Part shown: positions 34,032 to 45,047 of the stretch, one piece after another
How the letters are laid out: the number at the start of each line of letters is the position of its first letter
Position numbering within the stretch: position 1 is the first letter of the stretch
Assembly (NCBI GenBank): GCA_023014335.1
Contig: JAECYW010000002.1
Coordinates: 2,852,001 to 2,916,000, forward strand
DNA from: Galerina marginata
Lineage: Eukaryota; Basidiomycota; Agaricomycetes; Agaricales; Galerinaceae
Direction of reading: 5' to 3'
Length of the DNA: 64,000 bases
Notes under the pieces: model-generated
What the model saw: only the letters and a program-made list of their open reading frames with translations
What the model was told of the DNA's origin: nothing
Database searches by the model: none
Program-made: the position numbers and the translations under genes

Positions 34032-37000
34032 ATGTCAGAGGACTCCAGATCCACCAAGCTCAAGAAGGTCTACTATGTCGCCAACCCGGGCTCAGGAGAT
34101 TCTGACGACGCAAAGGAGGAGTACATTCGCGGCACCGGTCGCAATGCCTACTCCACCAAGCGCTCTCTGCCACAGATGTACTCGGTCACCAACATCCAGT
34201 ACCACAAGTCTACCCCGTCGCAACCCAACCTCGTCACAACAGATCTCCCAGTAACAACCTCGCACTACCAGCAAGGGCAGCCCCCCCTCTCTCCCGACAG
34301 CACAAGTTCTCCGACAACTTCCACCCCACCCCCTGCTACTCCGGGTCTGCATGCTCCCTCGAGCTCTGTCGATCTGCAGCCTAGACTCGAAAGTCCATCA
34401 AAACCTTCCCCCATTCCTGAATCTACTACTGCCCCTTACCCTGAATACCGAAACTACACTGAGAACCCTCCTCAGACCACCTCTCGCAAGGGCAGATTGC
34501 TTCAGCATCTTAAAGCACCTTTTGGCAGTCGGCCCTTGAAGAGTTCAGCAGCCGATGGCAGCTCCTCCCGCAGGCCTCGTACGGTGAGTTTTTGTCCTCG
34601 TGTTTCTCTTTCGCTTATTTGCAAATCTCACAAATTTTGTCCAGTCCCCAACCGTGCCAACTCCGGATTCTTATACGCCGACAACCACTGTACCTTCAAC
34701 TTCCACTCCTCCTGAGAAGGTCATCTTCGTGACCTCTGATTCCGAGCGGTATGTCACCGTTGACATCAGCAGCGCCAAGAATGCGATACAAATAAGGGAA
34801 CTCATATTAACCAAGGCAAGATAGGCCTCTTTTGCTTCTGGAGTTTATCAAGCTTACATTGGTTTTAGTTGAACATCTACAACGAGGACGAGCTCAATCC
34901 CTATTCGATCTATCGAACAGAGATCGGTTCATATGCAATCGGAGACGTTTTAACGAACGAACGCCTGTTTGCTTTATGTCGCGATCAAGGCGATTCTAGA
35001 GGAACTCTCAAGTTTTTCGTTTCACACTCTTCTGCACCTGTTCACGAACCGCCCCCTCCTGCACAACCTGTCGAGTACAATCCAATCCCGCCTGTTCTTC
35101 CTCATTTGGCCAACATCAATCCCCTGCGCGTGGACCGCATCAACCGTCGCTCGAGGTCAAGGAATGGCAGTTTTTCGTCTACAAGCGAAAACCTTCCATT
35201 AGAAGTGGCAGCTGGTTACGAGGCCGATCTCGATTACCCTGATCGCGAGACCAGTAGACCGACAATTCGCTCGTCCCATTCACAGGCCCCACCCCCTCCA
35301 CAAGGATCAAATGGTCACCCGCCGTCACCTCGTCGCCGGCCAAGTTTGGCCCACCACCCACGGCCGTCGTCACCTCTACTTCAGTCATCAGAACCAGCAG
35401 CTACACCACCACCGCAACCCTCGCAGCCGTCTGATCGTTCTTGGTCGCAGCGGAAAGAAGAGAAATACGGTTATACTCTTCCCCCGGTCCCAGCAGCTCC
35501 GCCTCCACTTTCGCCCAACCGTCCGTCATTCTCTCTTCAAGGCGAACCACCTTCATTGACCGTTCCACAACATCGACAACCACATTCACGGTCTGCATCT
35601 GACGCAGCTGCTGATCAAGATTCCGCGACAATGGCTGCGGAGCAAAGTGCCGAAGCCGCTGGTAAACAACTTCGAAACCGTGACTATCCACCCTTAGGGA
35701 AGCTGAGGCCCACCCGAGATAGTGGGAAGGACAGGCAAGCTAGGAGAACTTACGACGCAGAGGATGCCTCCTGGGAGATTATCTTACCAAGTGGAGGACG
35801 CCCGGCTGATGAGCTGGATCGCATATCGCCATCTGTCTCTCGTGGCACACGGCAACCTCATTCTTCTCGATACGACAAACCAAATTTTTCATATGCGAGC
35901 AGGAACTTTCCTCCACGACCGGCACCACCTGTTCCTTCGACCACGTTGCCAATACAAGATGCACGACCGCCTAGCCAGCCCCGCCCTGCCCGCGTTCCTG
36001 TCCCTGGCACAGTCTTCGTTAACTGGAAAGGAGAAGAGGGCGGACACCGGAAGGCAGCCGCTCCATCCGCCTCTAGTCATTGGCCAGCAAACAGGCTCGC
36101 TAAGAATATGACAAAGAGCATGGATAATCTGAAGTTATCTGGTCATTCTTCGTCTAGTCGTCGGAATGCACCACCACCACCACAAGTGCCTATCAGACCC
36201 CCCACAAACCCATCTCGGGAGCTACCGTATTCTCCCAGCCTGACTGCCAACAGCACCCTAACACTCTCCGGGATAGCTAAGTCTTATGAACCTCCTCGAG
36301 CCTGGCTTTACGAGGCCTCTTCCTGTGCAAGGATCGCCCCATGGACCATCGTCAGACTTCAATCAAGGCTCAGCTAGCCAGTACAACCTTCGAGGAGGAT
36401 CATACTCTTCCAGTCCTCATGTCTCCTGGCCAAGACCCTTTCCCGCGGCCTCAATCAGCTGCTGGTGACTCTATGACATCCCCGACTCGAGGGTATTCCC
36501 GGTTGCAATCCCCTATTTATGGATCGACTTTGGACTCTGGAGAATCTAATCGGTCGCCACGTACAGTATCTCCCAACAGGGCATACCACTCGTCGGGCAT
36601 TCCCGGTCCTCGACCAAGACCTACTAATTATAGTAATCATTCAGATCGCTCATCCGACATCCAGAGTGGACCAGAGTCTACCACTACTCCTCCTCGCACA
36701 CCCATCAGCCCACAGAGTCCGCGATACGACTCCTCTGAGAAAAATGGCAATGGCTTTCTGGTTGAGCCTTCCCCACCTTCGTCGCCCGATAGCCCTGTAC
36801 CTGTGAAGGAACGCAACTCGGAGTTGACGCTCAAACAGGAAGACCAGACGCAATTCTCAAAGATGATTAAGACAGCTGGACAAGAAACGCTGGTGTCGTC
36901 TCATTCACAAGCTCGCCCAACACGTCAACTCACACCGCCAGCCACCGTCATCTCAAAGCAACTCGTTAGCAGAGCCCTATGGTCCAGATGACGATGACGA

Positions 37001-38788
37001 TGATTCTGATAACGGTGGCGGAACCTGGATCGTGAGGCCCGTCGCAGCCATCTCTTCGTCGCGGCCACCTTTGACGGTGCACATTGAGAACCCCACTGGC
37101 ACTCGCACTGCAGAGAATGGTACTCACCAATCAGTTCGACCGCCAGAAGTACCTCCCAAAGATACTCTTACTTCAAGCTACCGTCCCGTTCCAACGGTAA
37201 CAGCACCTCGACCAGCGTCGTCCCGACGGCCGGAAAGCACATTTATTGATGCCGAAGCCGACAACTGGGCACCTCGTCCTCCCCCCGAAAACATTTATGA
37301 CCACCTGGAGAAGTTCTTCCCAAAGCATGACTTGGATAAGCCTGTTATCGAAGCCACATCAGGGGACACTTCTCCGACAACAGCTGAACCCACTGCTGCA
37401 ATGTTGCCGCCCCCCACTCCTGTTAGCGACGACAGGGCACGAATCAGGGCCAAGAAATCAATTCGTATCGTTGCTCAGGAGCACAAGAAACGAATCGATA
37501 GGACGTCAAGGGCTACCGACAGGACGTTGCTCGCAGATAACATGATGCGTAAACGTAGTACGAAACTCTGGGGGAGCAAACTGGAAGAGGTTACGACTGC
37601 ACAGGGACTGGGACGCGGTGTTTCAAGCACATCCTTGCCAGAGTCACCATCTGGTGGACCTAGTAAGCCGTTATTATGTCGAAATTTTATGCTGGTACTG
37701 ACAATATATATAGCTACGTTCAAATGGGTACGAGGTGAACTGATCGGCAAAGGGACCTATGGACGTGTCTACCTTGCATTGAACGCCACTACAGGAGAAA
37801 TGATAGCCGTAAAGCAGGTCGAGCTTCCTCAGACACTCAGTGACAAGAACGATTCACGACAACATACAGTTGTTCAAGCGCTGAAGATGGAAAGCGAGAC
37901 CTTACGGGATCTAGACCATCCTCACATTGTGCAATATCTCGGATTTGAGGAAACACCTGCAAATCTGAGCATGTGAGTTCTTCTTTCCTTCATACAGTTT
38001 GTCACTGCCTGACACGGTCCTTAGCTTCCTCGAGTATGTTCCTGGAGGATCGGTCGGAAGCTGTTTGCACAAGCACGGCAAATTCGACGACAATGTGACA
38101 AGGTCATTCACTGCTCAGATATTGAGTGGGCTTGAATACCTCCACTCGAAAGGTATCCTTCATCGAGTATGTCAACGTTTCTTGGGCTTGTTCTCTTGAA
38201 ACCATGTCGCTCACCTCATTACAGGATCTGAAGGCCGACAATATTCTGGTTGAGATGTCTGGGACATGCAAGATTTCCGATTTCGGCATCTCAAAACGAA
38301 CAGAAGACCTTCACGGGGGTGCTTTCACGGCTATGCAAGGCACTGTGTTCTGGATGGCCCCGGAGGTTATTAATACGCAGAAGAAGGGGTATAATTTCAA
38401 GATTGATATTTGGAGTGTGGGGTGTGTCGTTTTGGAGATGTGGCAGGGGATGCGACCGTGGATGGGTGAAGAGATGGTGGCTGTCATGTTCAAGGTATGT
38501 ACCAATGTTTGTTATCAACGCAACATAACTGACAGACTTTCTCTCCTTTTTCTAGCTATACCAATCCAAGCAGCCACCCCCGGTTCCTGACGACGTTATT
38601 TTATCGGAAGAAGCTGATGACTTCAGAAGGAAGTGCTTTGCCATGTGCGTTATATTTTCGTTGGCTCACCAGAATATTTCTGACTTCGTCCCTTCAGAAA
38701 TCCCGAGGAGCGCCCGAGTGCGGCTGAGCTCCGAAAACATCCCTACCTCATACTCCCACCTGGTTGGGTATTCACAGGATTCACATGA
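34032..38788 (+). CDS. BCK1: Bck1-type MAP kinase kinase kinase
   Basis: A very long Pro/Ser-rich regulatory region starts MSEDSRSTKLKKVYYVANPG. It includes a Ras-association-like segment (RYVTVDISSAKNAIQIRELI, then LNIYNEDELNPYSIYRTEIG). Near the C-terminus is the kinase: FKWVRGELIGKGTYGRVYLA, AVKQVELPQ, HPHIVQYLGFE, the HRD loop split by an intron (HR / DLKADNILVE), DFGISKR, WMAPEVIN, DIWSVGC and NPEERPSAAELRKHPYL. Bck1/Mkh1 kinases are the top tier of the cell-wall-integrity MAPK pathway under Pkc1. One intron (34816-34868) uses a GC donor; another at about 36889-36941 restores the frame before EPYGPDDDD. Two single-base shifts near 36297-36300 and 36412-36421 cannot be explained by introns; the kinase part itself is clean. 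Paralogous fragments occur at 0.25-2.8 kb. Confidence 0.88.
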
Positions 38789-39178
38789 GAACGATCTACT
38801 ACTAACATTCGTCATATCTGTCAATTTGCTGGTATCTGTACAGTCGTCTTTTTTTCTTTTACTTTTTCATTACATTTCCACAAGAGTTCCCTTACCATCA
38901 TCTCTCATCTGGTTTCTTTCCATATCATGTTCTCTCTCCTCAATGCGTTCTACTACCGCAACCACAGTTCCACTATCGCCGTCCCCGTACAAAGTGAAAG
39001 CAGTACAATACCCTTTCTTTGTTTAGCAATCTAATCGCTTATAGCTGTTTGCCGAGTGCCATCATCTTTGCAAACAGCTGTAATGACTCTATGACGTCAA
39101 TAATGAGTGTTGGAGCTTAAAAATGATTTCCTCAAGCTTGAACACTCAGTCAAACCCTCTTCCGCAGCTACGACGTTC
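38789..39178. other. intergenic, no gene seen
   Basis: 3' flank of the MAPKKK gene and promoter region of the IQ-motif gene. T-rich tracts (38845-38870) are visible; nothing else. Confidence 0.45.
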
Positions 39179-41330
39179 ATGGTATTCGCAATAGAAAGAC
39201 ATACTGGCACAAAGGACAACGAAGCAGCCCGACGCGCGGCAGCCATACTGATACAGCGTTTATGGAGAGGCAGGCACAACTTGGCTAAGAACCGACATTT
39301 AACGGCCAAATTACGATGGGATGACGTAGCAACTCACGCCGTACTGGAGGTCTGTAGGGGGAATTACTTGCCAAATTTTTTTTGACTAACTAACCCTCCT
39401 GGCAGACCCACAGACATGCAGCATTGGACAGCGAAAGTACGCCTAAGGAACGCTGGCAACGGGCTGCGTTTTTGATTGGGCAGCTCAATTATAAAAACGA
39501 CATGTTAAGCAGCAATGGCATCCACGTTGAGGCGGACGAGAAGTATCTTGAGACTCAACACTGGTTGGAACTAATTGACGGGTGGGTGTCCCGACAGTTT
39601 CAAGCTGAGTTCGCTCACACATGACCAGAAAACATCGTTATGGCTCGAATTGTTGAGTGAACTATCTGTACACAGTCTCAAGCTAATTTTTACTTGATGG
39701 TAGTGAAGGTTAGCACACTGGTAGAATTGCCTCCCTTGGGATCTTCTCAAAGGCGCTGGTTTTAGTGGTATCATCGAAAGTGGCAGGCGGAGGACACTGA
39801 GGATAACTTTTTCAAGTGGTGTGTATGAGACTCCTCTTTGTGGCAATGTTACTGCATACTTCGATTGCAGGCTGGATCGCGGCGCTGGGAAGGGTTTGTC
39901 CTTAGACGAGTGCCCTCGTGAACAACTCGAGAAAGAGGTAAGTAACGGCTCGCTTTCATTATGAATCTATTTCGCTCACACTATGACTCCTGACGTGCAG
40001 CGTATCATGTTAGTCTTGCTGATTAACGGTCTACAGTAAAAGTTCTCACATATCATTCATAGTTATCTCTCTTCAGAGCAACGTAAGTTCAACAGTTATC
40101 TCTGAACTGCGCTTTTCTCTGATGTCCCTGGCAGGCTTAAACTATCTTGTAAAAATTGGCGAAGATGGGCGCCTCTACTGGGAAAAAAACAATCAGCCGG
40201 TGGATACCACTGCTGGTCATTGGAAAGATGCAGGAAACGGGCAAGGAATCGTCCCCGATAGCTTGCCACCACAACAGCCGGAACATACTGATACGACAGA
40301 GAGTATTCCGTTCGCTACACAATCTGATGGTCATGAATCTGAAGTTCAAGATAACGCCGCCACACACTACACCGGTGGAACCAAAGGAAAATTTCGGTGG
40401 TCAAGATATTTTCGGTTGCATTTTACTCCTCGAGGAATCACGGATCGATTGCTAAGAAAGACAGTAAGGCGCAATACCTGGATCTATATATCGGTTCGTG
40501 CCGTGCGACTTCCTGGGACTACTGATCTTATAATTCTTCTAAAAGGATAAAAATTGTACGTCTCATAGCATTGCCCGTCTCATCGTGTTGCCCGTCTTCA
40601 AAATGGATTCACATTTCTTAACAAGTCAACATTTTCGTCGGTATTAAAGGTAACTCACTTATACCAGCATATGCACCTTATTCACTTCTATTTAGAAACC
40701 GGTGCTTTCCAGCACTCGTCGTTCGTCGCAGGTGGCATTGTCACATCCGCTGGTTTGATATCCGTCAAACAAGGAGTGATCCATACACTTTCTCCCTTGT
40801 CAGGGCACTATAGGTTGGTTGTTAAACCTCCCCCATAGATCACATTTTTTACACTTATCCACAGAACCTCTGTGAATGTGAAGAACCAGATTTATTGATT
40901 CACTGAGCGAGTGCTGACGATTTATTCCATAAGCATTTTCATAGATTCTTAGAAGTGTTAGAAGAGAGAAAGGTCGATATGCACAAAGTGCAAATTAGTA
41001 AAGCAGAGGCGGCTTTGTGGGGGTAAGCAACCTCATCATGATATTGTTGAATGTGGTCAGGTTTCCTGACTTACCGACTCTTCAAAACCCAGAATTGAGC
41101 ATCTGAACAAATTCAAAAAAGTACAGAGTCACGCCGTTTCATCTGGGAAGAAGAAACTACGGGAAGCCCCACATAATACGAAGGTGTTCCTTGCTGGACA
41201 AGGGATAGGTGGTTCTAAGTGGAAGAACGAAATCTTGATGGGGCGAGGGCGAGGTTCACCAAAGCAGGAACCTACCTGTTCTACACAAATCGACAGAGCG
41301 GTGTCTCAGGAGGATGGCACAAAGAGATAA
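39179..41330 (+). CDS. IQ calmodulin-binding motif protein (fungal family)
   Basis: An IQ-like motif lies near the N-terminus (AAAILIQRLWRGRHNLAKNR), the usual calmodulin or light-chain binding helix. Conserved fungal blocks follow: KERWQRAAFLIGQLNYKND, QHWLELIDG, WYHRKWQAEDTEDNFFKWL, LSLDECPREQLEKERI, SSEQRLNYLVKIGEDGRLYW, VDTTAGHWKDAGNGQGIVP and, after long linkers, GAFQHSSFVAGGIVTSAGLI, GVIHTLSPLSGHYR and HRFLEVLEERKVDMHKVQIS. This is the fungal IQ-motif protein family, of unproven function. The exon structure is unusual: an 8-nt exon at 40001-40008 and a 20-nt exon at 40063-40082 are needed to read ERI-IYLSSEQRLNYL in frame. The stop at 41328-41330 follows a basic tail. About nine introns in total; the borders around 40560-40680 are not certain. 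Confidence 0.75.
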
Positions 41331-42503
41331 TGATGTATTCTGCAAAATGGGAGCAACTCTGTTGACTGACGAATTTCCAAACTCTACAGGTGTTGGTCGA
41401 GACAAGTGGCTGCATGGCTGATTTGATTGTTATTCCTTGGACCCTGCGGACTGATGTACTGATGGTTAATACCCATGCATATATAATTACATTATTTTTG
41501 ACAATTCCAGGATGTTCACGCTCGATCCCATCGACTTGCAAAGTCAGAAATACCAACGGGAAGGGCGGCCTACGAAAAAATTAGATCAGTTGAACCATAT
41601 CGGGTCGATTATCGGCTAAATACAAACCTTTTCATCATAGTCGTTCCACTCTCTTTCTGTCAAGTCGACATCGGTAAACGACGATCCTTTTGCACCAACA
41701 CATTTCCAGATCCCCTGATAAAATTTGTCGTTATCATTCGCGATGATTTGAATGAATTACATACTCGTGGGTCAAAATCAGTAAACTCTAACCCTCGACA
41801 TTCGACGACTAGCAGGGGTTGAAAAAGTGCGTTTTCCGCATTGTAAGGAGTGATGGGAGTGGACTCAAATTTGGCGGAACTTTCTCGTTTACCTTAACAA
41901 ATTGTTGAGCAACACAAGTGGCGAGAACCAAATACATACATAAACCACATCGCCATACAAAATGTGCAGTGCTTCCCTTTCCACCAGTTACTTCGCGTTG
42001 TTCCTATAGGCAGCTCATTATCTTTCAACATGAACTCTTATTTCGCGGGATCTTACAATGCGATTCAAGGAGACCAGTTTTGGATGCGTTTCATTGCAGC
42101 TGTTGCATTTCACCTAATAAAAACTTCCATGAGCATCAGCCTATAGAGGACGCAATGGGGTGCACTACCTGGAAGAAGAACTCAAAATCTTGGGAGACTG
42201 GTTCCAAGTTTGTGACATTCTCTAGTTCCGCTTTTATTGAGAGCTGAAGGCGCTAGACTGATTTTCAGCGTGAAATTTGCATTTCGAGAAAGCAATCAGG
42301 ACTCGCGACCATTTAAACTGGACTGTGAGGACACAAATGCGAACAGATGTCAGAAAGCAACACGAATTTGAGGCAAGGTGTGAGCCAACTTCCAAGTGTG
42401 AGCCGTTTATTTATGCTTGTGTGCCTACGGCATCCAGGACCAGGACGCGAAGTCATTTGTCGCGGTATTTTTGTTGTTCTCACTTTAAATTTCTGTCCTC
42501 GAG
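41331..42503. other. 1.2 kb gene-poor region
   Basis: Open frames up to about 110 codons occur (for example 41918-42247 +), but none resembles a known family or continues through plausible introns. It may include the 3' end of the IQ gene and the 5' flank of the mS35 gene. No repeats or RNA genes were noticed. Confidence 0.45.
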
Positions 42504-43410
42504 ATGGCCCACTCTCTTGCACGATGTCTTTCACCATCAAAATATATACGACCTACTCATACCAATCAGTATTTGTCCTTGAAAACCTTCAGCACCTCTT
42601 CTGCTTTCTACCAACGCCAGAAACGTACCGTGACAGGAGGAAGCGGTCGTCGGACGCAAAGTCTTCTTGAGGATGACTCGGAGGATTTATGGGACCAGAT
42701 TGAAGAACCAGCCGAGGTAGATGATTCTCCTTCAGCTGGCCATATACTCCTGCAACAACACCGCCAAATGTTGCATTATATGCGGCTTATCGAGCACGAA
42801 ATGCCGAAACTTGTTGGTGAGCTTGGGGGTTAGTTCTGTCGCGTTTTCATGCTGACTGACTGTCTAGCATATCGAAAACCATTCGTCCCCCCCTCTTCAA
42901 GCACGCCGCTGATAGTGCGTTCCATGCAATACCAAGGTGAACGCCATCCAGCTGCGCTCAAGCGTGTCATTGTCGCGCCAGTGGACGAACTTCCATTAAA
43001 GGGCAAGGATGCTATACACAAATTTATTCTGCTTGCAGGACCAAGATGGAGCCCTGTTCCACCTGCGGATGCCGGTGCCAGTGGGCTTGCAGAATGGGGT
43101 AGCGGATACGTCAAGATTTCATGTGAAGATTTCCCGAAGTCGTCTATGAATCTCAAATGGGCAAGTGACACGCTTGACAAGCTAATCGAAGAGGCAAACG
43201 TGCGGTTTCTCATTATTTTGATATTCTATACGGTCTTGACTTGCTTTCTAGAACGGGAAGGACACATTCGCCGATGTTCCCGTTGACACGCGTCACATAA
43301 TGTCGAAAATACGCAAGGCAAAGAAAGGAGACCATCGTGGTAACCAAATCTTCAAAAGACCTTCAATTCGCGACTTTCCAAAAGAGTGGCTGCCTCCAAC
43401 TTTCCAGTAG
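42504..43410 (+). CDS. RSM24: Mitochondrial small ribosomal subunit protein mS35
   Basis: The N-terminus MAHSLARCLSPSKYIRPTHT with Arg/Ser-rich sequence and FSTSSAFYQRQKR is a mitochondrial presequence. After the first intron the conserved core of mS35 (yeast Rsm24) appears: YRKPFVPPSSSTPLIVRSMQ, YQGERHPAALKRVIVAPVDE, LPLKGKDAIHKFILLAGPRW, SGYVKISCEDFPKSSMNLKW and, after a second intron near 43202-43252, NGKDTFADVPVDTRH and NQIFKRPSIRDFPKEWLPP. The stop is at 43408-43410. The protein belongs to the mitoribosome small subunit. Length (about 260 residues) fits the fungal family. The start at 42504 is the Met that gives the presequence. Confidence 0.87.
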
Positions 43411-43790
43411 TTTTGTATGGACTTGAAATTCATTTTATTCACGGAGCCAACCCGCCAGGAAAACAGTTACGAGGCATTTTATACTGCTCCCGGACGCGAA
43501 TGAAGATCCTTGCCAAATTAAAGTATTTGATGAAGAATATTGCTATGTTCTTGGCAATCCTTCAAGTTCTGACACAGCTTGGACAAAGGTTCCTTGTTTC
43601 TTTACTTCTTTGAGCCATTGAAATCGACTTTGTTTCAACAGCTCATTTGTCTGTGAAAGACGACCGAGACTTTAAAGATGGGGTACATGCAGAAGGTTTG
43701 CAAATTTCGCACCTTGATGGTGTGGTATCCCCTCCTACTCTTGTTGCTTCATTTCTGCTTCACCTTCATTTTTTCTCGCTCTTCTCTCCA

Positions 43791-44627
43791 ATGCCGAAGA
43801 TCAGATCTAGCATCTTTGCCTATCCTTTATTCCATGCCTCTGTACAGCAATCCTGGTCCAGCCCTCATGAGATTTCGCATAATTATGTCTATACACGGCC
43901 CGTCTGTGACGGCGGTATGAAGAGGTACTCCGATCCGATCCAGACTATGTTCTGGCTTGACGAAGCTGCTCGTCGGGCAACTGGCCAGCATAGAATACGC
44001 CGCCCTAGCTTCGATATATTCGAGTCTCAGGGAAGGACCATCTATAGCGCACATCGCAAAGGCCAATCATCCCTGCCTACCCATGACTGTTATTTGCCCG
44101 ACTCCCAAGAATCGATTTCCACTCATTCAGCTCTTCATGTGAAATTATATCAGAAAACTGCGGTTTTGCGACGCCGCCACAGATCCTTTGGCGAGCCATT
44201 GCGTTGGGAGAAGAACAGGCGCACCCATCACCCATCCCATCCTCTCAGGAAGCCAGAAGGAGTATGGGCAAAAAATCTTTGCAAGACTAAGGAAGAAGAC
44301 GTTTCGTTGATCCTAGGTCAAGAGACGCCGAACTCATTTGAAGTGGACGCAAATACACCCAAGGGTTGGGAAAAGGACGATGGTTGGTCACGGCCGTCGA
44401 CACCCGCTCTCACCTGGTCCCAGTCATCCAATTCTCCGGGGTCTGAGCCGGACACTAGTCTTCTTCTTGATTATTTGTTCCCTGAAATTATATCGCCAGA
44501 CGCCGAGGAAGAAGATCTCTTCGCAATCCAACCTTGTAGGAGTCACTTTCCGAGGGAGGAAGATCCTGTGAGCTTGGAAGAATCGGTGGCCCGTTTATTC
44601 GATTTATTTATTAATGCTGAAGCATGA
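43791..44627 (+). CDS. Conserved-looking protein of unknown function
   Basis: An uninterrupted frame encodes about 278 residues from MPKIRSSIFAYPLFHASVQQ. The open frame extends further upstream (to 43647), so exons before 43791 are possible; the stretch 43415-43600 is also open in more than one frame. The protein is hydrophilic and rich in Arg, Ser and Trp, with segments like RPVCDGGMKRYSDPIQTMFW, HRIRRPSFDIFESQGR, LRRRHRSFGEPLRWEKNRR and a C-terminal acidic part ending ESVARLFDLFINAEA. I recognise no domain, TM segment or signal peptide. The even composition over 800 bases and the well-placed stop support a real gene. Its function is unknown. Confidence 0.55.
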   Translation: MPKIRSSIFAYPLFHASVQQSWSSPHEISHNYVYTRPVCDGGMKRYSDPIQTMFWLDEAARRATGQHRIRRPSFDIFESQGRTIYSAHRKGQSSLPTHDCYLPDSQESISTHSALHVKLYQKTAVLRRRHRSFGEPLRWEKNRRTHHPSHPLRKPEGVWAKNLCKTKEEDVSLILGQETPNSFEVDANTPKGWEKDDGWSRPSTPALTWSQSSNSPGSEPDTSLLLDYLFPEIISPDAEEEDLFAIQPCRSHFPREEDPVSLEESVARLFDLFINAEA

Positions 44628-45047
44628 CGACTGGTCCAGCAAGAACCTTCATTTACGGTCTTGATTCTGTCGTTACAAGTACGAGATAGTGTTCCATGAA
44701 CAGAGCCATGATGCGTGCCATACATGCCTCGCGTTCGGCACATGTTGCGAGGATGAAAGTAGAATTCAGGCGATGCACGCATGCGCCTCTACCTCGAACT
44801 ATGCAAAAGAAACGGAGCACCAAGGGATTCCAATGGGTGAGCGCTGGATATGTGGATGTGAGAGATCAGAGTAATTTGTTGATCAGGGCCTTCTGCTGCC
44901 CAAACCCAAATTGGACCTGGGCTTTGCCACCACGGCCAAACAAGGACAACATCGCCCGACTTCTTTCCTCCCTCCCCTTCAGGTCGACGTAAAAGTATTT
45001 TTTTACTTTCGTACCCTCCTTTCCTTTCCTCACCTCCTCTGCCGTAG
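44628..45047. other. intergenic, no gene seen
   Basis: Includes the septin gene promoter region, with a pyrimidine-rich tract at 44965-45035 just upstream of the start codon, common before highly expressed fungal genes. No repeat or RNA gene seen. Confidence 0.45.

Noticed and set aside
41918..42247. 109-codon plus-strand frame
   Set aside because: Unlike any family I know and not followed by a plausible continuation.
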